Shown here: one piece after another, positions 35,301 through 45,417 of the stretch
How positions within the stretch are numbered: position 1 is the stretch's first letter
Layout: every line of letters begins with the position of its first letter
Origin: Lachnospiraceae bacterium
GTDB taxonomy: Bacteria > Bacillota > Clostridia > Lachnospirales > Lachnospiraceae
NCBI GenBank assembly: GCA_910575075.1
Contig: CAJTCY010000020.1
Coordinates: 35,577 to 99,576 of the forward strand
Reading direction: 5' to 3'
Length of the DNA stretch: 64,000 nucleotides
Made by a program: the position numbers and the translations under genes
Notes under the pieces: generated by a model
What the model was told of the DNA's origin: nothing
What the model saw: only the letters and a program-made list of their open reading frames with translations
Database searches by the model: none

Positions 35301-38300
35301 GAAACTGCGGAAGAAATACCGGGAACATGGCAGACGGTGGAAAACGGACAGGAAGAAATACCGGAAGCATGGCGGACAGCAGAAAGCAAACAGGAAGAAA
35401 CAGCAGAAAAACAGCAGGAGCAGGAAGAAACGCAGGAAGTGGCGGAACGTGTGGAGGGGGAAGTATTAAACTCTGACGGGAGTGTGGCAAAGCCCTCTGC
35501 GGGCAGTCTGTTCCCGGAAGCTCTGCGGCAGGTGGAGAGAATGGACGAGGACCTGCGTGATGCGCTGGAAATCTATCTGACAAAATGCTCCGCAATCGTG
35601 CCATACCAGCCGTTCTTGCAGATGGTAGCGGAAAGCAGTCTGTCAAAAGAGGATAAGCTGCATTTCTTAAACCGCACCATAAACAATATGGAAGATAAGG
35701 ATCAGACAAAGGCATACCACAACAACGCTTACGGTCTTGTGGAGTATATCCAGAATAAGGATACCTTTATGGTGGACTTAAAGAGCCGGGACGGGGAGCG
35801 GAAGAGATTTTCCGCAACCTATGAACAGCTTTATTCCATTATGGAATACCTGATCCGGGCGAAAACTTTTGTCATACAGCGGAGAATAAATGAATATGCA
35901 GCGGATTATGCCAGAACACCTTATGAAAAGAAATCTGCCTTAGAAAAGCAGTTTGATGATAAACTGACTAATCTGCAAAGCAGGCAGCGGAAAGGGAACT
36001 TTCACTTTGAGGAGGCTGAACTGCCAAAAGGCGGGCAGAAAACAAGATACCAGTGGAACGTGGAGGCAATCCGGCTGTTAAAGCAGATAGAGCATGAGGG
36101 CAGGACTGCCACACCGGAAGAACAGAAGGTGCTTGCCCGCTATGTAGGATGGGGCGGCATAACGCAGGCTTTTGACGAAAGGAATGAGGGCTGGCAGAAA
36201 GAGTATGTAGAACTGAAAGATCTTCTTTCCACGTCGGAGTATGAGGACGCAAGGGATACCGTCAACACGGCATTTTACACTTCCCCCGTCATCACGCAGG
36301 CAGTCTACGGCGCACTGGAAAAGTTCGGCTTCCAGAAAGGAACTATTTTAGAGCCGGCGCTTGGCGTCGGTCATTTTTTCGGGACGCTGCCTGAAACCAT
36401 GCAGGAAAGCAAGCTCTACGGCGTGGAAAAGGACGACATCAGCGGGCGGATCGCAAAGCTGCTGTACCCAAAAGCACAGATAAAGGTAAGGGGGTTTGAG
36501 GAAACACAATACCCTGACAACTTTTTCGATGTTGCCGTGGGCAACGTGCCTTTCGGGGATTACAAGCTGTATGATGCGAAGTATGCAAAGCACAATTTCC
36601 GTATCCATGATTACTTTTTCGCAAAGGCGCTGGATAAGGTCAGACCGGGCGGCATTGTGGCATTCATCACAAGCAAGGGAACGCTTGACAAGGCGAACCC
36701 TGCGGTAAGGAAGTACCTTGCGGAACGGGCGGAGCTGCTCGGCGCAATCCGCCTTCCCAATACCGCTTTCAGGGACAGTGCGGGAACCGATGTCACAAGC
36801 GACATCATATTCCTGCAAAAGAGGGAGCGCAAGATCGTGACGGAGCCGGACTGGGTGCATCTTGGCAGGACGGAGAACGGCATTGCGGTCAACTCCTATT
36901 TTGTGGAACACCCGGAAATGATGCTCGGAACAATGGAGTACGATACACGCATGTTCGGCAATGGCAGCAAATACACAAGCTGCATCAACCATGACGAGAA
37001 CTTTGACCTTAAATCCGCACTGGAAACAGCGGTAGGGCAGCTTTCCGGCAGGATAACCGACGTGGCGGAACTTGCGGCGGAAGAGGAAAACACGGAGGAC
37101 ATCATTGAGGCAGATCCCGACGTGAAGAATTACACTTATACCTTTGTGGACGGAAAGCTCTATTACCGTGAAAATTCAGTCATGTACCGCAAGGAAGTGT
37201 CGGCTATGGCAGAGGAACGCATCCGGCATATGGATGAAATCAGGACAATCACAAGACAGCTTATCTTTATCCAGACGGAAGGGTGCAGCAGCGAGGAACT
37301 GGCTGCACAGCAGAAACTTTTGGGTGAAAAGTACGATGCTTATGTGAAACAATACGGACCGCTGACCGGGCGGGGCAATGGGCAGGCTTTCCGTGACGAT
37401 GCGGATTACCCTCTGTTATGCTCTCTTGAAGTTGTGGACGAAGATGGGAGGGTGGAAAAAGCGGATATGTTCTACAAGCAGACGATCCGTGCGAAGAATC
37501 AGGTGGAGCGTGTGGAAACGGCGGTGGAGGCGCTGAATGTGTCCGTCAATGAGTTCGGGACAGTCAATATCCCGTTCATGTTGAGCATTTATGAGCCTGA
37601 CATCGGCAAAGAAATGGAAAGCCTGCCGGAAGGCAGCACACTCTCCCCGGATGCGGAGGCGGAAGTAAAGAGGGCGGTACTCTTAAAAGACCTTGAGGGA
37701 CTTGTATATCTGGAACCAACGGAATACAACCCGGACAATTTGAACATGGGATGGAAAACGGCGGATGAATACCTGTCCGGAAACGTGCGTGACAAGTTAA
37801 GGATTGCGGAAGTGTACCAGAAAGAGAACCCGGAGTTATTCGGCGCCAATGTACAGGCATTGAAAACTGTGCAGCCGGAGCGCCTTGATGCGTCTGAAAT
37901 TGACGTGCGTATCGGAACCACATGGATTGAGCCGGAGGATTATGAGCAGTTCATCTATGAGCTGTTAAAAACGCCTCCCAGGGCAAGGGCAATACGGTCA
38001 CAATTTGTAAATACAGGCATACAGGTAAAACTCAACAGCTATAACATGAACTGGTTCATTGAAAGAAAAAGCATGGACAACAGATCCATTGCGGCAACGG
38101 AGACTTACGGCACAAAACGGATTGACGCCTATTCTATCTTTGAGGAAACCTTAAACCTGCGGACCGTTACTGTACGTGACAGGATAGACGACGGGGAGGG
38201 TAAACACCATTACGAGGTAAATAAAAAAGAAACAATGCTTGCAAGGGAAAAGCAGAACCAGATGAAGGAGATGTTCAAAAGCTGGATATTCAAGGATCAG

Positions 38301-40958
38301 GAGAGGCGGCAGAAATATGTGGATTATTACAATGAGACATTCAACAATATCCGCCTGCGGGAATATGACGGCTCACACCTGACATTCCCCGGCATGAACC
38401 CGGAAATCAAGCTGCGTGACCACCAGAAAAACGCAATCGCAAGAGTCCTTCTCGGAGGCAACACCCTGTTGGCGCACTGTGTAGGAGCAGGGAAAACATT
38501 TACCATGATGGCGGCATGTATGGAACAGCGGCGGCTCGGTCTTGCCAACAAGAACGTCATTGTAGTGCCAAAGTCCATCGTGGGGCAGACGGCAGGAGAG
38601 TTCATGAGGCTGTACCCGTCTGCAAATATCCTTGTGGCAACGGAGCGTGACTTTGAGAAAAGCAGGAGGAAACAGTTCGTATCCCGCATTGCAACCGGGG
38701 ATTATGACTGCATTATCATGTCCCACTCGCAGTTTGAGAAGATACCGATCTCAAAGGAGCGGAAAGAGCGTATGCTGCAGGCGCAGATACAGGAAATCTC
38801 TTATGCGATTGATGAAATCAAGGCGGAAAAAGGGGAGCAGTGGACCATCAAGCAGATGGAGGCACAGAAGAAAAAACTGGACGAACAGCTAAAGGCACTG
38901 ACAGAAGAAAGCCGCAAGGATGACCTGATCACGTTTGAGGAACTGGGCATTGACTCCGTCATGGTGGACGAAGCGCATCATTTTAAAAATTTGTCGATTT
39001 TTTCCAAAATCAACAATGTGTCGGGCATATCCAGCACTGGCTCCAAAAAGGCAATGGATATGTATCTGAAATGCCAGTACCTCGATGAGATCAATGACGG
39101 CAGGGGCATTGTGTTTGCAACCGGAACCCCGGTAAGCAATACCATGTGCGAACTGTATGTCATGCAGCTTTATCTGCAGAAGAGGACGCTGGAACGGATG
39201 GGGATTTATCATTTCGATTCATGGGCGTCGAATTTCGGTGAGGTGACAACCGCACTGGAACTGACCGTGGAAGGTAGCGGCTTTAAGTTCAAGAGCCGCT
39301 TCAACAAGTTCACAAATGTGCCGGAGCTTATGACCTCGTTCCGTGAGGTGGCGGATGTGCAGACTTCCGATATGCTGAACCTTCCCGTGCCTGCATTAAG
39401 GGAAGGGAAGCCGATCATCGTGGAAAGCGAGCCGGACTGGTATGTGAAGCAGGTCATGGAAGAATTTGCGAAACGTGCGGAGAAGATCCATGGAGGCGGC
39501 GTCGATCCAAGCGTGGACAATTTCTTAAAAATCACAGGGGAGGCAAGGCTTTTAGGTACTGACGCTAGACTTCTGGAACTGGATGCGCCGAACAACCCGG
39601 ACGGGAAACTGAATAAGGTAGCAGCGAATGTGGCAGCCGAATATTTTGCCGGAAACAAAGACGGTAAAATCGGCTGCCAGCTTATTTTCTCGGACATCGG
39701 CACACCGAAAACGGCATGGACTCCGGACTGGGCGGAGCGTATAAAGAACGGCGGGCAGTTTGACATTTACAATTACCTGAAAACCGAACTGGTGAAACAG
39801 GGCATCCCGGCAGAGGAAATCGCTTTCATACACGACGCAAAGACCGACGCACAGCGGGAGGCGCTTTTCAAGGATATGAGGAGCGGTAAAAAGAAGATAC
39901 TGATCGGCTCCACGGACCAGTGCGGGACGGGCGTAAACGTGCAGACACACATTACGGCAATGCACCATGTAGACTGCCCGTGGAAGCCTTCCTGCATAGA
40001 ACAGCGGGAAGGGCGCGGCGTAAGGCAGGGCAATGAGAACGATGAAGTGGCAATCTACCGCTATGTCACAAAAGGAACCTTCGACGCATATTCCTGGTCG
40101 CTGGTGGAAAATAAGCAGCGTTTCATCTCACAGGTCATGACGAGCAAGGCAGTGTCAAGAACCTGTGAGGACATTGATGAGGCAACCCTTTCCTATGCGG
40201 AGATAAAAGCCGTGGCAACCGGAAATCCACTGATAAAGGAAAAAATGCAGCTTGAAAACGACGTGCAGAGGCTGAAAATGCTGAAAAGCAGTTATGACAG
40301 CCAGAGGTATTCCTTACAGGACAACTTTATGATCCGTTATCCCAAATATATTAAGGCGGCGACAGAGAAATTAGAGTGTGTGCGTGAGGATACAAAGACC
40401 GCAGAGGCGGCGCTCCTTGCAGAGCCGGATTTTGCCATTATCGTAGACGCTGCCGGAAAAAGCACAAAATTCACGGAGCGCACGGACGGCGGGACATTCA
40501 TGCTGCAGGCGGTCAGCCAATGCAAGAACGGGGAAACTACCCATATCGGAAGGTTCAAGGGATTTGAGCTTCTGGTGGAAAAGAACTTTATCGGCGTAAA
40601 TCATATGGTGCTGCGGGGAAAGACTGATTACAAAGCGGAACTTTCCACAAGCCCAGTGGGGAACATGGTTAAGCTGGAAAACCTCTGCCACGCCATATCT
40701 GCCGGGATACCGGAACTGGAGAAGCGCATTGAGCAGTACCAGCGTGATATGGAACAGTCAAGGCAGGAATATGAAAAGCCTTTTACGCAGGAAGAGGAAC
40801 TGAATGAGAAAGTGGCACGATTAAATGAACTGAACGTGCAGTTAGACTTGGAGAACGGAAAGACCGAAGATGTGGACCTTTGCGAAACACAGGATAATGC
40901 AAAGGTAGCGGAGCCGGGAACTTACCACTGCTTTCCGTCCGGAAAGGAGGGGAGATGA
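32316..40958 (+). CDS. 2880-aa ArdC-like / N6-methylase / SNF2 helicase fusion (anti-restriction type)
   Basis: A giant cytosolic protein 3 nt after the methylase gene. Residues about 1-100 resemble the ArdC N-terminal ssDNA-binding domain. Residues 253-374 are a Gly/Glu/Arg linker that coincides with a nested tnpV gene. About 585-680, 845-940 and 1090-1195 are three diverged copies of one domain. About 1320-1460 is an N6-methylase fold ([14 protein letters not shown] and NVPFGD in place of NPPY). The SNF2 motor follows: [13 protein letters not shown] (about 2052), [10 protein letters not shown] (about 2217), [10 protein letters not shown] (about 2270) and [11 protein letters not shown] (about 2564). 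Similar methylase-helicase proteins such as phage P1 DarB protect incoming DNA from restriction, and that role is inferred here. Confidence 0.88.
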   Translation: MSADTKTSKLYDAAIDEVTGSGRAWKSICRLTGQLYRYEFDNILMVYMQRPGARLIADFDTWKMVGRYVRRGSKGIAIFPSRALKPEIRYVFDISDTGGRESSLTWEFDRDTVKAYAAWIREKEGAALPEGKESDKSFLKGFTEKRIGVIMDSEFGERITEFVNLAGNKQITENGRVQEITAVEALKRSVMYAVFTRCGFDLPTEKQNFSFITAFTTEEEVYRLGSLLSDISCEVLRGIANDLEQMEERSIANGRDNNDVSRGSGRDAVPGSHGTGGNGEHDELREVRSEGNGVPEREPQQQIPDTVKVRETGGEDAGSGERSEPDDGRTGEQLFKEQPAEGQKLDNGDVAAAPAGKDAGRGNRDERSSDAVPLEGSGQQTEISEQQNIRQAELDREIEQELNEINSLGSSDTQKGSYEQASFLIAQNGDMEIPKEYSYQKPEQVLTVPHEYVKQVLMRGSGFAHGKRRIYAMFQDIYDPGERVKAILKEYGQGGAGWPIEGDGLHGYDTFSTKGLRFQWREGGTEKEGYVNWKAIERELGALIMTGEYYTPPKAFDPDKVSAAIWQEAMDEFFQKSFWSPVPNMLLYEVFTKDLPMSDKVQFIEMLLCRNPYAASISNNFENRYGRCNIEQTDEGIFIEYYDGEGTKWKTELDWWDCAAYVDSMIADGAYQTSAPYSEIDRILKEHSAASWIGIYKKDADRYLSEDAGQHQQKRIDTLQAVLEKTGIQEQMEVAWDDAYDEVIASDGETVWHGRQFYDYLFEEVLVFDGPHRDNRIPYDVMDQLEHDRFSSHNPDKAGFIHRKTFDTVELTEEETEKWEQDMWLEPLKGYFNEEIQYISVKTLIYDIFTTNLSMESKAGFLANVYGEQREGFFMSEYTDNSYGKCKISRDKDGITISYPRADGTRGEQRVDYRYCADLILHMIEENDYLTEGIFERFKEAPEAFTAMPWFMEIYHEYKERMLQEPDFAAVSIGGQEEERQEGQEEERQDGQEPEETAEEIPGTWQTVENGQEEIPEAWRTAESKQEETAEKQQEQEETQEVAERVEGEVLNSDGSVAKPSAGSLFPEALRQVERMDEDLRDALEIYLTKCSAIVPYQPFLQMVAESSLSKEDKLHFLNRTINNMEDKDQTKAYHNNAYGLVEYIQNKDTFMVDLKSRDGERKRFSATYEQLYSIMEYLIRAKTFVIQRRINEYAADYARTPYEKKSALEKQFDDKLTNLQSRQRKGNFHFEEAELPKGGQKTRYQWNVEAIRLLKQIEHEGRTATPEEQKVLARYVGWGGITQAFDERNEGWQKEYVELKDLLSTSEYEDARDTVNTAFYTSPVITQAVYGALEKFGFQKGTILEPALGVGHFFGTLPETMQESKLYGVEKDDISGRIAKLLYPKAQIKVRGFEETQYPDNFFDVAVGNVPFGDYKLYDAKYAKHNFRIHDYFFAKALDKVRPGGIVAFITSKGTLDKANPAVRKYLAERAELLGAIRLPNTAFRDSAGTDVTSDIIFLQKRERKIVTEPDWVHLGRTENGIAVNSYFVEHPEMMLGTMEYDTRMFGNGSKYTSCINHDENFDLKSALETAVGQLSGRITDVAELAAEEENTEDIIEADPDVKNYTYTFVDGKLYYRENSVMYRKEVSAMAEERIRHMDEIRTITRQLIFIQTEGCSSEELAAQQKLLGEKYDAYVKQYGPLTGRGNGQAFRDDADYPLLCSLEVVDEDGRVEKADMFYKQTIRAKNQVERVETAVEALNVSVNEFGTVNIPFMLSIYEPDIGKEMESLPEGSTLSPDAEAEVKRAVLLKDLEGLVYLEPTEYNPDNLNMGWKTADEYLSGNVRDKLRIAEVYQKENPELFGANVQALKTVQPERLDASEIDVRIGTTWIEPEDYEQFIYELLKTPPRARAIRSQFVNTGIQVKLNSYNMNWFIERKSMDNRSIAATETYGTKRIDAYSIFEETLNLRTVTVRDRIDDGEGKHHYEVNKKETMLAREKQNQMKEMFKSWIFKDQERRQKYVDYYNETFNNIRLREYDGSHLTFPGMNPEIKLRDHQKNAIARVLLGGNTLLAHCVGAGKTFTMMAACMEQRRLGLANKNVIVVPKSIVGQTAGEFMRLYPSANILVATERDFEKSRRKQFVSRIATGDYDCIIMSHSQFEKIPISKERKERMLQAQIQEISYAIDEIKAEKGEQWTIKQMEAQKKKLDEQLKALTEESRKDDLITFEELGIDSVMVDEAHHFKNLSIFSKINNVSGISSTGSKKAMDMYLKCQYLDEINDGRGIVFATGTPVSNTMCELYVMQLYLQKRTLERMGIYHFDSWASNFGEVTTALELTVEGSGFKFKSRFNKFTNVPELMTSFREVADVQTSDMLNLPVPALREGKPIIVESEPDWYVKQVMEEFAKRAEKIHGGGVDPSVDNFLKITGEARLLGTDARLLELDAPNNPDGKLNKVAANVAAEYFAGNKDGKIGCQLIFSDIGTPKTAWTPDWAERIKNGGQFDIYNYLKTELVKQGIPAEEIAFIHDAKTDAQREALFKDMRSGKKKILIGSTDQCGTGVNVQTHITAMHHVDCPWKPSCIEQREGRGVRQGNENDEVAIYRYVTKGTFDAYSWSLVENKQRFISQVMTSKAVSRTCEDIDEATLSYAEIKAVATGNPLIKEKMQLENDVQRLKMLKSSYDSQRYSLQDNFMIRYPKYIKAATEKLECVREDTKTAEAALLAEPDFAIIVDAAGKSTKFTERTDGGTFMLQAVSQCKNGETTHIGRFKGFELLVEKNFIGVNHMVLRGKTDYKAELSTSPVGNMVKLENLCHAISAGIPELEKRIEQYQRDMEQSRQEYEKPFTQEEELNEKVARLNELNVQLDLENGKTEDVDLCETQDNAKVAEPGTYHCFPSGKEGR
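33073..33438 (+). CDS. tnpV: TnpV-like transposon protein nested out of frame in the helicase gene
   Basis: A 121-residue protein in the frame +1 relative to the giant helicase. It has an ideal AAAGGAG site 8 nt before ATG 33073. It reads like TnpV of clostridial Tn4451-type elements: [58 protein letters not shown], then [11 protein letters not shown]. In the helicase frame the same DNA gives a low-complexity Gly/Asp/Glu/Arg linker. So the well-formed protein is TnpV and the linker appears to be the overprinted frame. TnpV function is not established. Confidence 0.8.
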   Translation: MAEITMTYHEGADGMLYPDLTAPEETVSMTNLGKFAVRAMEYLKENHNSRYRTLLRFGKLAEKMQEVENEANRMMDELESSYLKNNPPKDKNSTMEMWQLRQQARMQAEEIVMNEVVMQFH

Positions 40959-41578
40959 TGCGTAAAATCTTGGCAGCAATATTCATTGTGGCGGGACTGG
41001 CGGCTATGTCAGTCCCCCTTTTTTATCATTTCTACGGGAATCATAAGACAAATGAACTGATAGAGCAGTTTGAACAAAACATGGAACAGGAGCATAAGGA
41101 GGATGGAGAAAAAGAAGAAGAAAAAGAAACGGAGGATACCAAAGCCTCCATTAGTGAAGAGGATGCAGCCTTGCTTTCGTCCGGGGATGTGATCGGTCTG
41201 ATCGAGATAGAAGCCTTGGAACTGAAATATCCCATTGTGGAAGGTGCGGACAGTAAACAGCTTGCCTATGGGATTGGGCATATCCCCGGCACGGCGGCAA
41301 TCGGAAGCATTGGAAACTGTGTGCTTGCCGGACACAGAGGCAGCAGGTATGGCACTTATTTCAAGTACCTGGGCAGGCTTTCAGCGGGAGACACGGTAAA
41401 GGTCATGGATAAAGAAGGAAACGTGTATCTGTATGAAGTCGTTTCATGGGAAGTCGTGGGACCGTATGACAATTCCGTGAAAGCACAGGGGATAGAAACA
41501 GAGCTTACCCTGCTGACCTGTGAGAACAGCGGGACAATGCGGCTTATTTACCACTGTATCTACAAGGAGGGCGAATAG
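40958..41578 (+). CDS. Sortase (class B/D-type transpeptidase)
   Basis: A 206-residue membrane-anchored enzyme. The ATG at 40958 overlaps the helicase stop and has GGAAAGGAGGGG upstream. A second ATG 3 nt earlier is too close to that site. One N-terminal membrane helix (ILAAIFIVAGLAAMSVPLFY), an acidic linker and the sortase barrel follow, with catalytic H126 (VLAGHRGSRYGTYF), C188 (LTLLTCEN) and R195 (GTMRLIYHC). It probably anchors or polymerises the element's own LPQTG adhesin encoded 33 kb upstream. Confidence 0.9.
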   Translation: MRKILAAIFIVAGLAAMSVPLFYHFYGNHKTNELIEQFEQNMEQEHKEDGEKEEEKETEDTKASISEEDAALLSSGDVIGLIEIEALELKYPIVEGADSKQLAYGIGHIPGTAAIGSIGNCVLAGHRGSRYGTYFKYLGRLSAGDTVKVMDKEGNVYLYEVVSWEVVGPYDNSVKAQGIETELTLLTCENSGTMRLIYHCIYKEGE

Positions 41579-41579
41579 C

Positions 41580-42047
41580 ATGGAAGAAAGCAGCAGGAAG
41601 TTCCAGTTTGGCATGGTGGAGGATATTCTGCGGGAATGTGAAGCCGAGCCAACGGAACCGGACAGAAAGACGGAAATGGACGGCGGCATATTGCTGACCA
41701 GCGGTATCCATGTTTACCTGCCACGCTATGAAATCAATGTGCATGAGGGATTCTTCTGTCATATGGAAGAGGGGCGGCTTGTACCGCAGAGTATGCTGAC
41801 TGTCATTTATGACAGGGCGGATAAGGAATGTCTGTATGATGCAGAGGAAAACTTCGTGGATACGGTGCATGAATGGCTGGACGGGCAATGCACACTGGAA
41901 CAGTTGGAACAAGAGACTTGTGAGGTAAAAGGAACCAGGGAGGAGGTACTGCATGGAAAAGGCATACAGACTGGGGGAAGTGGAAGAAATCCTTGCGGAG
42001 ATGGAACAGCTTGCAGAAGTGCCGGACGACATCATGGAAAGCGATGA
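41580..42047 (+). CDS. Small acidic accessory protein, tandem copy 1
   Basis: A 155-residue protein with AAGGAGGGCG before ATG 41580, directly after the sortase. Residues about 8-115 share a pattern with the next gene (G-VE-IL-E near the start; GIHVYLPRYEINVHEGFFCH; later LEQLEQ). The last about 30 residues (Gly/Cys/Arg-rich) are the out-of-frame reading of the next gene's start and look non-homologous. This suggests a lost stop or a small deletion that lengthened the tail. No known function. Confidence 0.6.
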   Translation: MEESSRKFQFGMVEDILRECEAEPTEPDRKTEMDGGILLTSGIHVYLPRYEINVHEGFFCHMEEGRLVPQSMLTVIYDRADKECLYDAEENFVDTVHEWLDGQCTLEQLEQETCEVKGTREEVLHGKGIQTGGSGRNPCGDGTACRSAGRHHGKR

Positions 42048-42342
42048 GGATTACCAGATCGTCATAAGCGGATGGTGGGTGCATATCCCCGAACTGGGAC
42101 TGAACCTGCATGAAGGAGTTTTTTGCAATTTTGAAGAGGAAGAAGGCGGCTATTTGCCGGACTTTGCAGTTACCGTCGTGAAAGAGGAAGGGCAGGAGCG
42201 GGAAGAATGGATTTACTATGAACAGGACGGTTTTCTGATAACCCTTGCGAATTACCTGCATGGGAAAACAGATTTGGGGCATTTGGAACAATTATTCTGT
42301 TTTATCCGTATGCCGGATGGAAGCCTGCCAACGGAAGAATGA
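41953..42342 (+). CDS. Small acidic accessory protein, tandem copy 2
   Basis: A 129-residue paralogue of the preceding gene, overlapping it by 95 nt. It begins behind AGGGAGGAGGTACTGC. Corresponding blocks are LGEVEEILAEMEQL, WWVHIPELGLNLHEGVFCNF, an acidic middle and LGHLEQLF. The common fold looks like a small alpha/beta domain. I do not recognise a family. Confidence 0.6.
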   Translation: MEKAYRLGEVEEILAEMEQLAEVPDDIMESDEDYQIVISGWWVHIPELGLNLHEGVFCNFEEEEGGYLPDFAVTVVKEEGQEREEWIYYEQDGFLITLANYLHGKTDLGHLEQLFCFIRMPDGSLPTEE

Positions 42343-42426
42343 AATTGCCTGACACTTTTATAGTGGAGCGCAGTTCAGATAACAAAAAATATTTTATTGT
42401 CCAAAAGGACAGAAAGGGAGGAACTT

Positions 42427-43095
42427 ATGGAGTATTCAATTCAATTAAACGCAGTAAACAAACCGGAGAAGAGTGTGAGGGCATTTGCAACCGTCGTGTT
42501 CGGTGACAGCTTTAAGGTTACGAATGTTGCAGTGCTTGAGGGCAGCAAGGGTACTTTTGTATCCATGCCCAGTTTCCGTACAAAGGAGAGGGACGAATAC
42601 AACAACCCGGTCTATAAGGACGTGTGCAACCCGATCACAAAGGAGTTCCGTGAGGAACTGTACGGAGACATCTTAAAGCTCTATGACGAAATGGAGCAGA
42701 CAGGAAAGGCAGAGGTCAAAAAGGAGGTCACTGATCCGGATGAGCCGGACTTTACGGTAAGGGTAACGCCTTTTGAGCGTGAGGGCAGCAACATGGTAGG
42801 TCTTGCGAATATCGTGCTGAATGAAAGTTTTGCAATAGGCAATGTGAGCGTGGTGCAGGGCAAGAACGGAATGTTTGTGGCAATGCCGTCCTATAAGGCA
42901 GGCAATAAGTACAGGGATGTATGTTTCCCGATCACAAAGGAGTTCCGGGAGAAGGTCAACAATGCGGTGCTTGAAACTTACCAGCAGGCAAAGGAGCAGG
43001 CGTTGCAGGAGGGACAGGAACGTGCCACACAGCAGATGCAGACCGATGACAGGGGTTTTATGAAGTGCAGTGGGGAGCCGCTGCCATTCCGCTAG
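42427..43095 (+). CDS. Double-domain SpoVG-like protein
   Basis: A 222-residue protein started at ATG 42427 behind AAAGGGAGG. It contains two SpoVG-like domains in tandem. Each has the RNA/DNA-binding SpoVG pattern: A-ATVVFGDSFKVTNVAVLEG, then GTFVSMPSFRT and NPITKEFREEL in the first. The second has LANIVLNESFAIGNVSVVQG, GMFVAMPSYKAG and FPITKEFREKV. SpoVG proteins are site-specific DNA- and RNA-binding regulators, and a fused double copy on an ICE may regulate host or element genes. A Gln-rich tail follows. Confidence 0.85.
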   Translation: MEYSIQLNAVNKPEKSVRAFATVVFGDSFKVTNVAVLEGSKGTFVSMPSFRTKERDEYNNPVYKDVCNPITKEFREELYGDILKLYDEMEQTGKAEVKKEVTDPDEPDFTVRVTPFEREGSNMVGLANIVLNESFAIGNVSVVQGKNGMFVAMPSYKAGNKYRDVCFPITKEFREKVNNAVLETYQQAKEQALQEGQERATQQMQTDDRGFMKCSGEPLPFR

Positions 43096-43119
43096 GCAAT
43101 ACCAATAAATTAGAAAGGG

Positions 43120-43139
43120 CAGGGCGGGCAACCGCCCTG
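43120..43139 (+). promoter_or_regulatory. GNRA-capped intercistronic hairpin
   Basis: CAGGGCGG-GCAA-CCGCCCTG is an 8-bp perfect stem with a GCAA tetraloop, ending 17 nt before the DUF6674 start codon. No T-run follows. Similar short GC hairpins recur between genes across the element, so this may set transcript stability or ribosome access. Confidence 0.45.
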
Positions 43140-43156
43140 TGGAAAGGGATAAGAAT

Positions 43157-44050
43157 ATGGAAATGGCAGAAACCGTACAGCTTACAAAGGAACAGAACCT
43201 TATGGAATTGGTTGAACTGCTCCGTAAACACAATATGAAAGAGGCTGCAAACAGTATATTTGAAATGGCAGCGTATGTAGATGTCATGGAAAAAAAGATG
43301 GATTCGGTCTTAGAGGAACTGGGGACGGTAAAAAAACAGCTTCATAAGATGGAAGAGCGGGAGGCAGAGAAAGGGCTGAAACAGACACTCAAAAGGGCGG
43401 TAAGTAAGCTGGAGCAGGACTGCCACGCTATGAAAGAAAGGCTGTTTGAGGTCAAAGCAGAGATCAGGTCAAAAGCGGGGGAGATTGTAACAGCGGCAAA
43501 ACAGAATGGGAAAGCTGCCTTAAACAAGGTGTCGGAGTTTCTTGGGATCAAGAAGAAACTGCAAAATATCCGCCAGAATGTGCAAGAGTCCATAGAAGAT
43601 GTGGATAAGAGTATTGGGAAGATTGACGCTTTTGGCAAGGGCATGAGGGAAGCCGGACAGAAGATTGCTAACACATTCCGTACCTTTGCGGATAAACCGG
43701 AAAAGGAATATGGGGAAAAGAAGTTCTCAAAGACAGAATTGATAAAGAAGCCTTTTCAGGCAAAGAGAAAGCTGCTGTCCGGAATATTAAATTGTGTAAA
43801 TGCCGCCATAGAAAAGACCGAACAGCTTGCCACAGATGTGAGACAGTATCAGACGGATAATGCAGAAAGGGAAACAGGCAGCGTTGTCAATATGGAGGCT
43901 GTAAATCCGATGGAGCTTGCAAGGGTGGCAGAGCCGGAGTTCCGGTATGGGGCAGAGGCTTTTGAGGCATACGAAAGAGAAAATAAAAAGAAAGCGACGG
44001 ATACTAAGGCAAAAGAAGCCAGCAAGCCAGCAGTTGCAAAAAGCCGATAA
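43157..44050 (+). CDS. DUF6674-type coiled-coil protein
   Basis: A 297-residue protein from ATG 43157 behind GGAAAGGG. The region around residues 1-60 has the DUF6674-like block LMELVELLRKHNMKEAANSI followed by FEMAAYVDVMEKKMDSVLEE. The rest is helical, with possible coiled coil over about 50-170 and a Lys/Ala-rich tail. Function is unknown. It is the last gene before the composition changes to AT-rich cargo and is followed by a terminator. Confidence 0.7.
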   Translation: MEMAETVQLTKEQNLMELVELLRKHNMKEAANSIFEMAAYVDVMEKKMDSVLEELGTVKKQLHKMEEREAEKGLKQTLKRAVSKLEQDCHAMKERLFEVKAEIRSKAGEIVTAAKQNGKAALNKVSEFLGIKKKLQNIRQNVQESIEDVDKSIGKIDAFGKGMREAGQKIANTFRTFADKPEKEYGEKKFSKTELIKKPFQAKRKLLSGILNCVNAAIEKTEQLATDVRQYQTDNAERETGSVVNMEAVNPMELARVAEPEFRYGAEAFEAYERENKKKATDTKAKEASKPAVAKSR

Positions 44051-44058
44051 AGCAGAAA

Positions 44059-44090
44059 AGGATGTGGGAGTAAAATCTCATGTCCTTTTT
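44059..44090 (+). terminator. Terminator at the boundary with the AT-rich cargo
   Basis: AGGATGTGGG pairs with CTCATGTCCT (three wobble pairs) around AGTAAAAT and is followed by TTTTT. It closes the GC-richer accessory operon just before the AbiH promoter. Confidence 0.75.
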
Positions 44091-44128
44091 GAGTTCACTT
44101 AAATTTAACATATTTAGACTGTGATTTA

Positions 44129-44137
44129 TGGTATAAT
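44129..44137 (+). promoter_or_regulatory. Extended -10 promoter of the abiH-like gene
   Basis: TGGTATAAT matches an extended -10 (TGnTATAAT) 36 nt before the abiH-like start codon. No good -35 is present at 17 nt, as is usual for extended -10 promoters. Confidence 0.6.
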
Positions 44138-44172
44138 CAATATGTATTTTGTTTGTTGAAGGAGAAAAGATT

Positions 44173-45408
44173 ATGAATATACTTATTATTGGAAATGGAT
44201 TTGATTTGGCGCATGGATTGCCTACGAGATATGACAATTTTCTTGATTTTTGCGAAATAGTAAGAAGAATTTATACTTATAGTGGGGATGCATCTCGGAA
44301 GGACTATATATATCATATTATTGATGATTTGGAAACAAATGATGATATAAAAAATCTACTAAAGCTACTATTAGAAGCTTTTGGTAAAAGGGATTGCAAA
44401 AAAAATTTTAATGATGATGGTACATATAATTTGAAGGTTACAATATCATACAAATTATTGGAGGAACTTTATACTCATATTGATAAAAACATATGGTTGG
44501 AATATTTTTTAAAATGCCGATCTTCTATTGGGGAAAATTGGATTGATTTTGAAACAGAAATATCAAAGGTAATTCAGATTTTGGATGAAGCAATAAGTGT
44601 AAAGAAAAGCGGTAAAGAAATTAATGAGCTGCTGAAGGAGAAGCAAAAAATATTGCTTGATGTTCAGAAAGCATCAGAAAGAAGTATGAAAAAGGCATTT
44701 AAAGATGATACAACATTAAATGATTTTGCTACATTTTTGAATACAGAATTAGGAAGATTGATTCGTGCATTAGAAATATATATTGTTGAATTTGTTGGCA
44801 AAATGCCAGTTACTCAAAAGAATATAGATATAGAAAAATTGAATTTGGATCATGTATTGTCATTTAATTATTCTGATACATATGAAAGAATATACTGTAA
44901 GGAAAAGGAAGTTGAATGTGATTATATTCATGGAAAAGCGGATATTAGTAAAAATGTAAATACCAGTAATTTGGTTTTGGGAATTGATGAATATCTGGAT
45001 GATGATAAAAAAGATAAGGAATTGGAATTATTGCCATTTAAGAAATTTTATCAAAGAATATATAAATCTACGGGAAATAGGTATTTGGAGTGGGTGGATG
45101 AGATTAAAGACGGTTATGCTAATTATTTAAGACCACATTCAATTTCGGGTGAGGTAGAATATCCTGGGCATAATCTATATATATTTGGACATTCTTTAGA
45201 CATTACTGATCGGGATGTTTTGAAAATGTTTATTTGCAATGAAAATGTGCAAACCAAAATATTCTATTATCGAAAAAGTCAAGAAGATAAGACAGAACTT
45301 GGAAAGTTGATAAGGAATTTAATATTGATAATGGGACAAGAGGAATTGATAAGGAGAACAGGAGGAGTCCATAAGACCATTGAATTTGTTCCGCAAACTG
45401 TGATGTAA
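44173..45408 (+). CDS. abiH: AbiH family abortive-infection protein
   Basis: A 411-residue protein. ATG 44173 follows AAGGAGAAAAG. The N-terminus ILIIGNGFDLAHGLPTRY is the AbiH hallmark, a Rossmann-like Gly-rich loop. Later family blocks are VLSFNYSDTYERIY, DYIHGKAD, LVLGIDEYLDDDKKDKE and LYIFGHSLDITDRDVLKMF. AbiH proteins stop phage growth by an unsolved mechanism. The gene is much richer in A/T than the transfer genes and uses AT-ending codons, so it was acquired separately. It has its own promoter. Confidence 0.93.
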   Translation: MNILIIGNGFDLAHGLPTRYDNFLDFCEIVRRIYTYSGDASRKDYIYHIIDDLETNDDIKNLLKLLLEAFGKRDCKKNFNDDGTYNLKVTISYKLLEELYTHIDKNIWLEYFLKCRSSIGENWIDFETEISKVIQILDEAISVKKSGKEINELLKEKQKILLDVQKASERSMKKAFKDDTTLNDFATFLNTELGRLIRALEIYIVEFVGKMPVTQKNIDIEKLNLDHVLSFNYSDTYERIYCKEKEVECDYIHGKADISKNVNTSNLVLGIDEYLDDDKKDKELELLPFKKFYQRIYKSTGNRYLEWVDEIKDGYANYLRPHSISGEVEYPGHNLYIFGHSLDITDRDVLKMFICNENVQTKIFYYRKSQEDKTELGKLIRNLILIMGQEELIRRTGGVHKTIEFVPQTVM

Positions 45409-45417
45409 AGGAAATAA

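Noticed and set aside
35119..35476. Two + strand frames within the acidic linker of the helicase
   Set aside because: Arg/Lys or Gly-rich alternate readings of GGCAGGAAGAA-type repeats. Unlike the nested tnpV they resemble no protein and lack a good ribosome site.
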